A DNA stretch of 37,225 nt. Source: Bradyrhizobium uaiense. GTDB lineage: Bacteria; Pseudomonadota; Alphaproteobacteria; Rhizobiales; Xanthobacteraceae. The DNA lies in NCBI RefSeq assembly GCF_010811875.1, contig NZ_VKHP01000063.1:1-37225 (forward strand). The letters run 5' to 3'. Below are positions 30,547-37,225 of the stretch, piece after piece (position 1 is the first letter of the stretch; each line of letters opens with the position of its first letter). The position numbers and the translations under genes were made by a program. Under the pieces are notes generated by a model. It saw only the letters and a list, made by a program, of their open reading frames with translations. It ran no database searches and had not been told where the DNA came from.

Positions 30547-31461
30547 CTAAGCCGGCAGCAACAGCTGCGCGCGCCGCTCCATCTCGGCATCGAGCCAGGT
30601 TGCGAGATCTTCGCTCACCTCGACCATCGGCAGCCGCACCTCGGGGCTGTCGATCAGCCCCTGTCGCCACAGCCAGTGCTTGGCAGGCGCCGGGCTCGGT
30701 TCGGCGAACAGCAGCCGGGTCAGGCCGACGACGCTCTGCCAGGCGGCCAGCGCCGCGTCGCGGTTGCCTTGCCGCAGCAGCGTGCGGATCGAAGCGAAGG
30801 TGTTGGTCTCCAGATGCGCGGACAGCAGGATTGCGCCGTCGGCGCCGTCCGAGAGCGCATCGAAGGTCTGCGCGTCCTCGCCGGTCAGCACGCGGAAGCC
30901 GTCCGGCCGACGGTTGAGGAAATCGATCGACTGCGCGCGATCGGCACAGCAATCCTTCATGCCCGCGATGTTCGGATGTTCCGCGAGCGCCAGCAGCGTC
31001 TCGTTGGTCAGGTTCACCGCCGTGCGATAGGGAATGTTGTAGAGCACGATCGGCCACGACGCGTGATCGGCCAGCGCGTTGAAGTGCTGCACGAGGCCGC
31101 GTTGCGAAGGCCTGATGTAGTAGGGGCTTGCGATCAGATAGCCGTTGATCGGCCAGTCGGCCGTGTCATCCAGCGCTTCCTTCATCCGGGCCGTGGACGC
31201 GCCGGAGAGCCCGAGACAGACCGGCAGATGGCGGGAGTTGGCACTGAGCTCGTCGAGCACGACGCTGACCAGCCCCTCCAGCTCATCGGTGCTCAGCGCC
31301 ATGCCTTCACCGGAGGTTGCACCGAGGATGAACCCGTCGACAGGGCCGCTGGAATAGTGCCGCACGAGGCGGCGCAGCGATGTGGCATCTAGCTCGCCGC
31401 CGCGGAACGGCGTGATCAGGGGCAGCCAGAGGCCCTGCAATTGCTGGTGTAGGTCAGTCAT
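30547..31461 (-). CDS. Dihydrodipicolinate synthase family aldolase (DapA-like)
   Basis: This 304-residue class I aldolase of the DHDPS/NAL family has LPLITPF near the N terminus, GATSGEG (48-54, where DapA has GTTGE), SPYY (112-115), YNIPYRT with Tyr141 and Arg146, and the Schiff-base Lys169 (AGMKD). All residues for 4-hydroxy-tetrahydrodipicolinate synthase are present or conservatively changed, but Ser for the second Thr of the proton relay and the early divergence suggest a paralogue; sister families use other 2-oxo acids. The ATG at 31461 has AGGAGATGG upstream. It lies downstream of two putative sRNA genes on the same strand. Confidence 0.85.
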   Translation of the reverse strand: MTDLHQQLQGLWLPLITPFRGGELDATSLRRLVRHYSSGPVDGFILGATSGEGMALSTDELEGLVSVVLDELSANSRHLPVCLGLSGASTARMKEALDDTADWPINGYLIASPYYIRPSQRGLVQHFNALADHASWPIVLYNIPYRTAVNLTNETLLALAEHPNIAGMKDCCADRAQSIDFLNRRPDGFRVLTGEDAQTFDALSDGADGAILLSAHLETNTFASIRTLLRQGNRDAALAAWQSVVGLTRLLFAEPSPAPAKHWLWRQGLIDSPEVRLPMVEVSEDLATWLDAEMERRAQLLLPA

Positions 31462-31499
31462 GTTCCATCTCCTGGGAAGGCAAAGCCGGAGACGGGACC

Positions 31500-31633
31500 A
31501 ACAAAAAACCCCGTCCAGGCGGCGGGGTTTCGGGATCGGTTTGAATGCGAAGGTGATCTTATCGCGCGCGATCTCGTGTCCCCGGGAGGGGAGCTTTTTT
31601 CGACGACAGAACGGCGCACGAACTCGTGAACAT
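31500..31633 (-). ncRNA. Putative small RNA B (AbcR-like)
   Basis: A minus-strand unit of about 134 nt. Promoter: -35 TTGACA (31663-31668), 17-base spacer, -10 CATCAT (31640-31645), predicted start near 31633. It contains AAAAAAGCUCCCCUCCC (C-rich, anti-Shine-Dalgarno-like) and a perfect 12-bp palindrome (31561-31572), and ends in an intrinsic terminator (stem 31506-31513/31523-31530 followed on the minus strand by TTTGTT). Size and position beside the trxB-linked LysR gene recall AbcR (alpha-r15) RNAs. Only the elements are seen; the identity is inferred. A 24-codon frame also begins at the predicted start. Confidence 0.58.
31501..31530 (-). terminator. Terminator of small RNA B, ahead of the DapA-like gene
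   Basis: An 8-bp stem AAACCCCG/CGGGGTTT (31506-31513, 31523-31530) with a nine-base loop, followed on the minus strand by TTTGTTGG. The T-A base pairs let the transcript end in TTTTTT. It lies 45 bp before the DapA-like start, so it could also act as a leader attenuator. Confidence 0.8.
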
Positions 31634-31639
31634 GGGCGA

Positions 31640-31668
31640 ATGATGCTGCGCTGCGAGGTTGTTGTCAA
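31640..31668 (-). promoter_or_regulatory. Promoter of small RNA B
   Basis: TTGACA (31663-31668), 17-base spacer, CATCAT (31640-31645). The -35 is a perfect consensus and the spacer is ideal. It reads away from the LysR gene towards the DapA-like gene. Confidence 0.65.
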
Positions 31669-31733
31669 TGCACATGCTGACTGGGGCGTGCGGCACGTTT
31701 TTGCATGACACGTGGATGAAAAGACATGCGGAT

Positions 31734-31765
31734 GAAAAAAAGCCGGGCTCGAGTGAGCCCGGCTT
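31734..31765 (-). terminator. Terminator of small RNA A
   Basis: A perfect 11-bp stem (31740-31750 with 31755-31765, four-base loop) followed on the minus strand by a run of seven T. It is the strongest intrinsic terminator in the window. It could also end transcripts from the LysR gene 225 bp upstream. Confidence 0.92.
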
Positions 31766-31843
31766 AAGGTATTGGCCACGTGAGGCCGACACAATCACCT
31801 TCCAAGAGGGATTACTGAACTTCCGCGCCACTGGAGGAGGGGG
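31734..31843 (-). ncRNA. Putative small RNA A (AbcR-like)
   Basis: A minus-strand unit of about 110 nt. Its 5' end would read UCCCCCUCCUCCAG, a strong anti-Shine-Dalgarno stretch. A middle hairpin pairs 31766-31777 with 31784-31801 (AAGGU and AUU/GGCC arms with bulges), and an 11-bp terminator (31740-31750/31755-31765, loop ACUC on the minus strand) is followed by seven T. A consensus TTGACA (31871-31876) lies upstream, but the -10 is poor, so the start is approximate. It lies directly downstream of the LysR gene and in tandem with small RNA B, as AbcR1/AbcR2 are in other Rhizobiales. Confidence 0.55.
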
Positions 31844-31957
31844 ACATATGCGCGACGCGACCGCTCAGCGTGTCAACACTATGATCCCCATCGATGGCAT
31901 GCAGCAACTATCCAGGTCGCATGTCAGTCATGCGGTGACCGGGGGCAGCACCGATAT

Positions 31958-31978
31958 CCCTATAAACGCGCCCTATAA
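31958..31978. repeat. CCCTATAA direct repeat after the LysR gene
   Basis: CCCTATAA occurs twice, 13 bp apart (31958-31965 and 31971-31978), just past the LysR stop codon. The spacing is a little over one helical turn. Meaning unknown; possibly part of the upstream control of small RNA A. Confidence 0.5.
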
Positions 31979-31989
31979 GGCCGGCTTAA

Positions 31990-32910
31990 TCAGGACGGCC
32001 AGCGCTGCGCCTTGCTGACAACGAAGTCGCGGAACACCTGCACCCGGGCCACTGTCTTCAGCTCTTCCGGATAGACGAAGTAAGTGTCGAGCGCGATCGA
32101 GTCGGACTCGCCGAACAGCTGCACGAGGTTGTTCTGTTCGACCAGATAGTCCGGCAGCGCGGCGATGCCGAGGCCCTGCTGGCAGGCGCGCACGAGGCCG
32201 AGGATGTTGTTGACCTTGAAGTAGGGCTCGCGCGGACCGGAGCCGTTGCGGCCGGCATCGATCAACCAGCTGCGGTTCTGCAGATGCGGCGGCACCTGCG
32301 AGTCGCCGAGCATGATGATGCGGTGCGAGTCGAGATCGTCGAGTGTCCGCGGCGTGCCGAAGCGCTTGATGTATTCCGGCGAGCAATAGGCGTGGAAGCC
32401 GATCGAGAACAGCTTGCGCTGGATCAGGTCCGGCTGGGTCGGCTTGCGCGTGCGGATCGCGACGTCGGCCTCGCGCATCGACAAATCGAGATCCTCGTCG
32501 GTGACGATCAGCGAGATCCGGATGTCGGGATAGAGCGCGGTGAATTCGTCGAGCCGCGGGATCAGCCAGTTGATGCCGAGCGCCGGCGGCGTCGTGATCT
32601 TGAGGTCGCCGCTCGGCCGCTCGCGGCTGTCGGTGAGCTTGGCGCGCGCCGCCTGCAACTGCATGAACACGTCATGCGCGGTGCGGAACAGCAGGTCGCC
32701 TTGTTCGGTGAGGATCAGGCCGCGGGCGTGGCGGTGAAACAGCGAGACCGAGAGCTCCTGCTCCAGCGCGCTGACCTGGCGGGAGACCGCCGATTGCGAC
32801 AGGCCAAGCTGCTCGCCGGCATGCGTGAAGCTGCCAGCCTCCGCCGCTGCGTGAAAGACCTTCAGCTTGTCCCAATCCATGTCCGTAAATCCGTCGCGAG
32901 ATCGTGCCAT
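31990..32910 (-). CDS. LysR-family regulator (LsrB/VtlR-like, downstream of trxB)
   Basis: This 306-residue regulator has the N-terminal LysR winged helix (about 12-72; DWDKLKVFHAAAEAGSFTHAGEQLGLSQSAVSRQVSALEQEL) and a two-lobed periplasmic-binding-like effector domain (about 100-300). It lies two bases after trxB on the same strand, the arrangement of lsrB in Sinorhizobium; Brucella VtlR is the matching protein and activates an AbcR small RNA. The ATG at 32910 leaves a 10-residue extension before the helix-turn-helix; ATG 32880 is an alternative. The assignment to LsrB/VtlR is from gene order and general similarity and should be treated as likely, not proven. Confidence 0.85.
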   Translation of the reverse strand: MARSRDGFTDMDWDKLKVFHAAAEAGSFTHAGEQLGLSQSAVSRQVSALEQELSVSLFHRHARGLILTEQGDLLFRTAHDVFMQLQAARAKLTDSRERPSGDLKITTPPALGINWLIPRLDEFTALYPDIRISLIVTDEDLDLSMREADVAIRTRKPTQPDLIQRKLFSIGFHAYCSPEYIKRFGTPRTLDDLDSHRIIMLGDSQVPPHLQNRSWLIDAGRNGSGPREPYFKVNNILGLVRACQQGLGIAALPDYLVEQNNLVQLFGESDSIALDTYFVYPEELKTVARVQVFRDFVVSKAQRWPS

Positions 32911-32912
32911 GA

Positions 32913-33878
32913 TTATTCCGCCGCTGCGCGATCGCTCGCGCGTAGAGCCAGGAAGCGTTCGGCCTCGAGCGCCGCCATGCAGCCGAGGCCGGCGGCGGTG
33001 ACCGCCTGCCGAAAGGTTTCATCCGCAACGTCGCCCGCGGCGAACAGGCCGGGCACCGAGGTCGCCGTGGAGTTCGGCGCCACCTCGACATAGCCCGACG
33101 ATTTCAGCTTGATCTGGCCTTTGACGAGCTCCGTCGCCGGCGCATGGCCGATCGCGATGAAGACGCCGTCGGTCTTGATATCCGTCAGTGCACCTGTCTT
33201 GACGTTCTTCAGCCGCACATGGGTGACCTTGTTCGGGTTTTCCGATCCGCAGATCTCGTCGATGGCGGAATCCCACACCACCTTGATCTTGGGATGCTTG
33301 AACAGCCGCTCCTGCAGGATGCGCTCGGCGCGGAAATGATCGCGGCGATGCACGATGGTGACCTGGGAGGCGTGGTTGGTGAGGTACAGCGCTTCCTCGA
33401 CCGCGGTGTTGCCGCCGCCGACCACCACGACTTCCTTGCCGCGGTAGAAGAAGCCGTCGCAGGTCGCGCAGGCCGAGACGCCGCCGCCCTGGAACTTCTC
33501 TTCCGACGGAAGCCCGAGCCAGCGCGCCTGGGCGCCGGTGGCGAGGATGACCGACTCGGCGAGATAGACGTCGCCGGAATCGCAGGTCAGGCGGAACGGC
33601 CGCTGACCGAGTTCCAGCTTGGTGACGAGATCGGTGACGATCTTGGTGCCGACATGGGCCGCCTGCTTCTCCATCTGCTCCATCAGCCAGGGGCCCTGGA
33701 TCACGTCGGCGAAGCCGGGATAGTTCTCCACGTCGGTGGTGATGGTGAGCTGCCCGCCCGGCTGAATGCCCTGGATCAGGATCGGTTCGAGCATCGCGCG
33801 CGCCGCGTAGATCGCTGCGGTGTAACCGGCGGGGCCGGACCCGATGATGACGACCTTGGCATGGGTAGGCGCGGGCAT
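32913..33878 (-). CDS. trxB: Thioredoxin-disulfide reductase
   Basis: This 321-residue flavoenzyme passes electrons from NADPH to thioredoxin. It shows the FAD motif IIGSGPAGYTAAIYAAR (11-27), PGGQL, the redox-active CATC (137-140, SACATCDG), the NADPH motif VVVGGGNTAVEEALYL, and the C-terminal FAD motif GLFAAGDVAD. ATG 33878 is chosen because it precedes the FAD domain by eight residues and follows a GAGAGGGA ribosome site. It is cotranscribed with the LysR gene (two-base gap) and divergent from the Lrp gene. Confidence 0.96.
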   Translation of the reverse strand: MPAPTHAKVVIIGSGPAGYTAAIYAARAMLEPILIQGIQPGGQLTITTDVENYPGFADVIQGPWLMEQMEKQAAHVGTKIVTDLVTKLELGQRPFRLTCDSGDVYLAESVILATGAQARWLGLPSEEKFQGGGVSACATCDGFFYRGKEVVVVGGGNTAVEEALYLTNHASQVTIVHRRDHFRAERILQERLFKHPKIKVVWDSAIDEICGSENPNKVTHVRLKNVKTGALTDIKTDGVFIAIGHAPATELVKGQIKLKSSGYVEVAPNSTATSVPGLFAAGDVADETFRQAVTAAGLGCMAALEAERFLALRASDRAAAE

Positions 33879-33995
33879 TTTGAGATCCCTCTCTTTTGGG
33901 GATTTTGATCGAGGACTTGTGCGGGAAGCGCCCCGGAAGCAGGTCACGGCGGCGCCAAAAGTGTCAAATCCAAGTCTAGGATATCTGGATAGCTA

Positions 33996-34008
33996 TGCAA
34001 GAATTGCA
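33996..34008. promoter_or_regulatory. TGCAA-GAA-TTGCA palindrome in the trxB-lrp spacer
   Basis: A perfect dyad of 5-bp arms in the divergent promoter region. Together with ATTGCGCAAT at 34079 it shares the TTGC/GCAA half-site, a plausible target for the adjacent Lrp/AsnC regulator. This is inference. Confidence 0.4.
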
Positions 34009-34078
34009 ATCCATGGCAGCGATTTTTCCCCGGAACTGAAGTCACATTCGCGAAATCGTGCGCTGCACGCGCAATAAA

Positions 34079-34088
34079 ATTGCGCAAT
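34079..34088. promoter_or_regulatory. ATTGCGCAAT perfect palindrome upstream of the Lrp gene
   Basis: A 10-bp perfect palindrome, 73 bp before the Lrp-family start. It shares the TTGC half-site with the dyad at 33996. Confidence 0.4.
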
Positions 34089-34160
34089 GCCGGCTGGCTG
34101 GGCTATGAGAGTTGCCGGCAGACTTGCCGAACCTTCCAAACCCCAGGGAACTGTAGTCGC

Positions 34161-34640
34161 GTGTCGAAGAACCTTGACGAGATCGACCTCAAAATCCTCG
34201 CCGAGATCCAGGCCAATGGCCGAATCACCAATGTGGAACTCGCCAAACGCGTCGGGATCTCGCCGCCGCCCTGCCTGCGCAGGGTCCGGGCGCTGGAAGA
34301 GGAAGGCTACATCCAGGGATACCGCGGCCTGCTCGATCCGCGCCGCCTCGGCTACGACGTCACGGTGTTCGCCTCGGTGCACCTGTCGAGCCAGGCCGAC
34401 GCCGACCTGCGTGCCTTCGAGAATTTCGTGCGCGCTGAGCCGCTGGTGCGGGAATGCTGGATGCTGTCGGGCGAGGTCGATTTCATCCTCAAATGCGTCG
34501 CCCCCGACATGGCGACGTTCCAGGACTTCGTCACCCATCTGACGGCCGCGCCGCATGTGCGCAATGTCAGGACGTCGCTGGTGCTGCACAATTCGAAATA
34601 CGAAGCCGCGGTGCCGCTCGGACTGAAGGCTGCGGGCTGA
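34161..34640 (+). CDS. Lrp/AsnC-family transcriptional regulator
   Basis: This 159-residue regulator has an N-terminal AsnC helix-turn-helix (LDEIDLKILAEIQANGRITNVELAKRVGISPPPCLRRVRALEEEGYI, about 4-49) and a C-terminal RAM (ligand-binding) domain (FASVHLSSQADADLRAFENFV, ECWMLSGEVDFILKCVAPD). The GTG at 34161 is used because the HTH follows it at the family's usual distance and GGGA lies upstream; an upstream extension to 34080 is not conserved in character. Effectors of this family are usually amino acids. It is divergent from trxB. Confidence 0.9.
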   Translation: MSKNLDEIDLKILAEIQANGRITNVELAKRVGISPPPCLRRVRALEEEGYIQGYRGLLDPRRLGYDVTVFASVHLSSQADADLRAFENFVRAEPLVRECWMLSGEVDFILKCVAPDMATFQDFVTHLTAAPHVRNVRTSLVLHNSKYEAAVPLGLKAAG

Positions 34641-34652
34641 GTCCGCATTCAA

Positions 34653-34802
34653 TCGTCATTGCGAGGAGCTCGCGACAAAATTGCAGGGCTATTTTGCGCT
34701 GAAGCGACGAAGCAATCCATGCTCCCGCTCGCGGTGAAGTGGATTGCTTCGCGGAGCCCGTCATCGGGGGCGCATTCGCGACCCGTTGGCTCGCAATGAC
34801 GA
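34653..34802. repeat. MITE-like element with 13-bp terminal inverted repeats
   Basis: The ends TCGTCATTGCGAG (34653-34665) and CTCGCAATGACGA (34790-34802) are perfect inverted repeats. Inside is a 12-bp inverted pair CGAAGCAATCCA (34708-34719) / TGGATTGCTTCG (34740-34751). No coding sequence is present. It fills the convergent spacer between the Lrp and DoxX genes. The wording is that of a common dispersed repeat in rhizobia. Confidence 0.82.
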
Positions 34803-34811
34803 TGTTGCTCG

Positions 34812-35213
34812 TTACCTCTTGCCCATTGCAGCATCGACGCTGATCGGGCCCGGGCCCGAGGTCGCGAGATAAAGGCAAGCAAAGCAGAATGCGATTGCAA
34901 GACTGCCGTTGTTGAGCAGCGGATAGAAGCCTTTGGGGAAATGGCCCATGAAGTAGGCGAAGGCCATTTCGCCTGCCAGGATGAAGGCCACGATCCGCGA
35001 GAAGAGGCCGATCATCAGCAGCCCGCCCAGGATCAGTTCGAGCGTGCCGGCTGCTCCGATCAATGAGAACAGTTCGACTTTCTCGAACATCGTTCCGGGC
35101 GGGAATTTGAAAAGCTTGGCGACGCCAAACTGAAACAGCAGCAGCCCTGTGATGAATCGAAACAGGCTGAGCGCCAGCGGCTGAAGCTTGGATAGTGTCT
35201 GGTCCATTGTCAT
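34812..35213 (-). CDS. DoxX-family membrane protein
   Basis: This 133-residue inner-membrane protein has four hydrophobic helices and the DoxX-type opening ALSLFRFITGLLLFQFGVAKL, followed by a GAAGTLELILGGLLMIGL helix and FAYFMGHFPKGFYPLLNNGSLAIAFCFACLYL. DoxX proteins include subunits of quinone-linked oxidases and stress-associated membrane proteins; this one's role is unknown. The ATG at 35213 has a second Met two codons later. The upstream spacer is described separately. Confidence 0.85.
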   Translation of the reverse strand: MTMDQTLSKLQPLALSLFRFITGLLLFQFGVAKLFKFPPGTMFEKVELFSLIGAAGTLELILGGLLMIGLFSRIVAFILAGEMAFAYFMGHFPKGFYPLLNNGSLAIAFCFACLYLATSGPGPISVDAAMGKR

Positions 35214-35505
35214 TTACCCCCTGTTTGACATGCTGGAACGTTGCACGATGCAGAAGCACACGGTGTCCGCCACCCGAGTGTGATGTCAACACCTTGTGTC
35301 TGGAATCATTCCTCGCGCGATGGCCGTCGCGAAGGAATGCGACGGTGACGCGCAGCGATGCATGTTGCGACGCAATCATCGACCTGAGTGCCGTCTCCCG
35401 ACATGATTATACTGCATAAACATGTCACGGCCTCACTAGTATGCCGCGTACCCGCTCTCCACTCACATTGCTGTCAGACGCGGGGAAAACGCGGGTACAA
35501 AAAAA
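35214..35505. other. Spacer between the DoxX gene and the greA terminator
   Basis: No gene or RNA was recognised here. On the minus strand a TTGACA lies near 35282-35287 as a possible -35 for the DoxX gene, but no matching -10 is clear. CATG...CATG half-sites flank an AT-rich stretch near 35402-35424. Confidence 0.4.
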
Positions 35506-35529
35506 GCCGCGTGCAGGACGCGGCCTTTT
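35499..35529. terminator. Bidirectional intrinsic terminator after greA
   Basis: A 7-bp GC stem (35506-35512 with 35518-35524, loop GCAGG) has a run of seven A on one side and five T on the other, so it can stop transcription from greA on the minus strand and any transcript from the plus strand. It lies 23 bp after the greA stop. Confidence 0.88.
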
Positions 35530-35551
35530 TGCACCAGTCACATAGAAGTAA

Positions 35552-36028
35552 CTACCGCCACTCGACCTTGGTGATCTCGTAGGCCTTGGCGCCGCCCGGC
35601 GCCATCACTTCGACGGTGGTGCCCTTCTTCTTGCCGATCAGCGCGCGCGCCAGCGGCGAGGTGATGGAGATGCGGCCCTTCTTGGCGTCGGCCTCGACCT
35701 CGCCGACGATCTGCCACACCGCCTTCTTCTCGGTGTCCTCGTCGATCAGCGTCACGGTCGCGCCGAACTTGATGGTGTCGCCGGACAGTTTCGAAATGTC
35801 GATGATGTCGGCGCGCGCGAGCTTGTCCTCGAGCTCGGCGATGCGGCCTTCGTTGTGCGACTGCTCTTCCTTGGCGGCGTGATACTCGGCGTTCTCCGAG
35901 AGATCGCCATGCGAGCGCGCTTCCGCAATGTGTTCGATGATGCGCGGACGATCCTCCGACTGGCGTCGCTTCAACTCGTCCGTCAGCGCGGCGTATCCGC
36001 CCGCGGTCATCGGAACCTTATCCATCAT
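35552..36028 (-). CDS. greA: Transcription elongation factor GreA
   Basis: This 158-residue protein rescues backtracked RNA polymerase by stimulating transcript cleavage. It has the N-terminal coiled coil (about 10-75) with the catalytic acidic tip in ARSHGDLSENAEYHAAKEEQ, and the C-terminal FKBP-like domain (VTLIDEDTEKKAVWQIVGEVEAD, ISITSPLARALIGKKKGTTVEVMAPGG). Two adjacent ATGs (36028, 36025) fit; AAGGA sits five to six bases before the first. It is downstream of carB on the same strand, a conserved neighbourhood in Rhizobiales. Confidence 0.96.
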   Translation of the reverse strand: MMDKVPMTAGGYAALTDELKRRQSEDRPRIIEHIAEARSHGDLSENAEYHAAKEEQSHNEGRIAELEDKLARADIIDISKLSGDTIKFGATVTLIDEDTEKKAVWQIVGEVEADAKKGRISITSPLARALIGKKKGTTVEVMAPGGAKAYEITKVEWR

Positions 36029-36190
36029 CTTCGTCCTTCATCGTGCGCGCCCGGCGGCCGTGCACGAATATCCAGTTCAGCTAACGCAGGAATCAGGACG
36101 CAAGCGCGTCCGGAAGCCCAGTGATTTTCGGCCCCGCTAAGGGCCGTGACAACATCCAAGCGCGCGGTGAGTTCCAGCCATTCGGCTAAT

Positions 36191-36222
36191 TGACCGCGCC
36201 GGGCCTTTAGCCCAGGCAGCGG

Positions 36223-36225
<3 letters not shown>
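36191..36225 (-). promoter_or_regulatory. Hairpin overlapping the carB stop codon
   Basis: TGACCGC (36191-36197) pairs with GCGGTCA (36219-36225), with an inner GGGC/GCCC stem; the carB stop is inside the outer arm. A second dyad, CGGCCC/GGGCCG, lies at 36129-36146. No T-run follows, so it is more likely a 3' stabiliser or pause site than a terminator, and greA may be read from the carB transcript. Confidence 0.4.

Positions 36226-37225
<1,000 letters not shown>

Noticed and set aside
31578..31600. Plus-strand terminator CCCC-GGGA-GGGG followed by TTTTTT
   Set aside because: The stem is only four pairs, no plus-strand gene lies upstream, and the same bases form the C-rich part of the minus-strand small RNA B.
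31848..32018. Plus-strand small frame with a perfect GGAGGAGGGGGACATATG start (MRDATAQRVN...)
   Set aside because: The ribosome-site look is the complement of the C-rich stretch of small RNA A; no plus-strand promoter is clear and the frame runs into the LysR gene's 3' end.
35386..35505. tRNA or other structured RNA in the spacer upstream of the DoxX gene
   Set aside because: No cloverleaf, CCA end or T-arm motif could be found; only scattered short inverted repeats.
36129..36146. CGGCCC/GGGCCG dyad as a carB terminator
   Set aside because: Only six base pairs and no T-run; noted only as part of the carB-greA spacer.

Overview
This window comes from a high-GC alphaproteobacterium of the Rhizobiales, most likely Bradyrhizobium or a close relative in the Nitrobacteraceae. 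That is an inference from protein character, from gene orders I recall from this group (petP-petR beside ilvE; carB-greA; trxB followed by an LsrB/VtlR-type LysR gene; ubiK divergent from a group containing lgt, a MidA-like methyltransferase and pgeF), from an FMN riboswitch in front of a RibH2-type lumazine synthase, and from many dispersed palindromic elements in the spacers. It is ordinary chromosome: no phage, insertion sequence, CRISPR, tRNA or rRNA was recognised.

Layout. 1-7150: uvrC (cut by the left edge), an outer-membrane beta-barrel protein, cspA, rlmJ, a secreted RNase T2, three small secreted proteins of unknown or poorly known role, and the last 61 codons of a lost TonB-dependent siderophore receptor. 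7147-9814: MarR regulator, OmpR-type response regulator and histidine kinase in one operon (petP-petR-HK), divergent from ilvE. 10145-13817: ilvE, hisS, a tautomerase and a thioesterase. 13991-18832: proC, a YbjN-domain gene, an FMN riboswitch with ribH2, an SDR oxidoreductase and prs. 19011-26262: a lipoprotein, a MerR regulator, pgeF / MidA-like methyltransferase / lgt / dienelactone hydrolase on the minus strand, then ubiK, rplY and pth on the plus strand. 26322-30379: ychF and a copper module (CsoR-type repressor, a 17-bp operator and a divergent P1B copper ATPase). 30547-34640: a DapA-family aldolase gene, a 528-bp spacer that looks like two tandem small RNA genes, the LysR gene, trxB and an Lrp/AsnC regulator. 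34812-37225: a DoxX membrane protein, greA and the 3' part of carB.

The most interesting part is 31500-31845. Two minus-strand transcription units, each ending in a strong intrinsic terminator and each carrying a C-rich stretch resembling an anti-Shine-Dalgarno sequence, lie directly downstream of the LysR gene next to trxB. In Sinorhizobium, Agrobacterium and Brucella relatives the LsrB/VtlR regulator is linked, by position or by control, to the AbcR (alpha-r15) small RNAs, so these are candidate AbcR-type RNAs. Other points of note are four copies of a composite palindromic repeat with interchangeable hairpin tips, a 150-bp MITE-like element with 13-bp terminal inverted repeats, leader hairpins before cspA and rplY, and palindromes next to several regulator genes.
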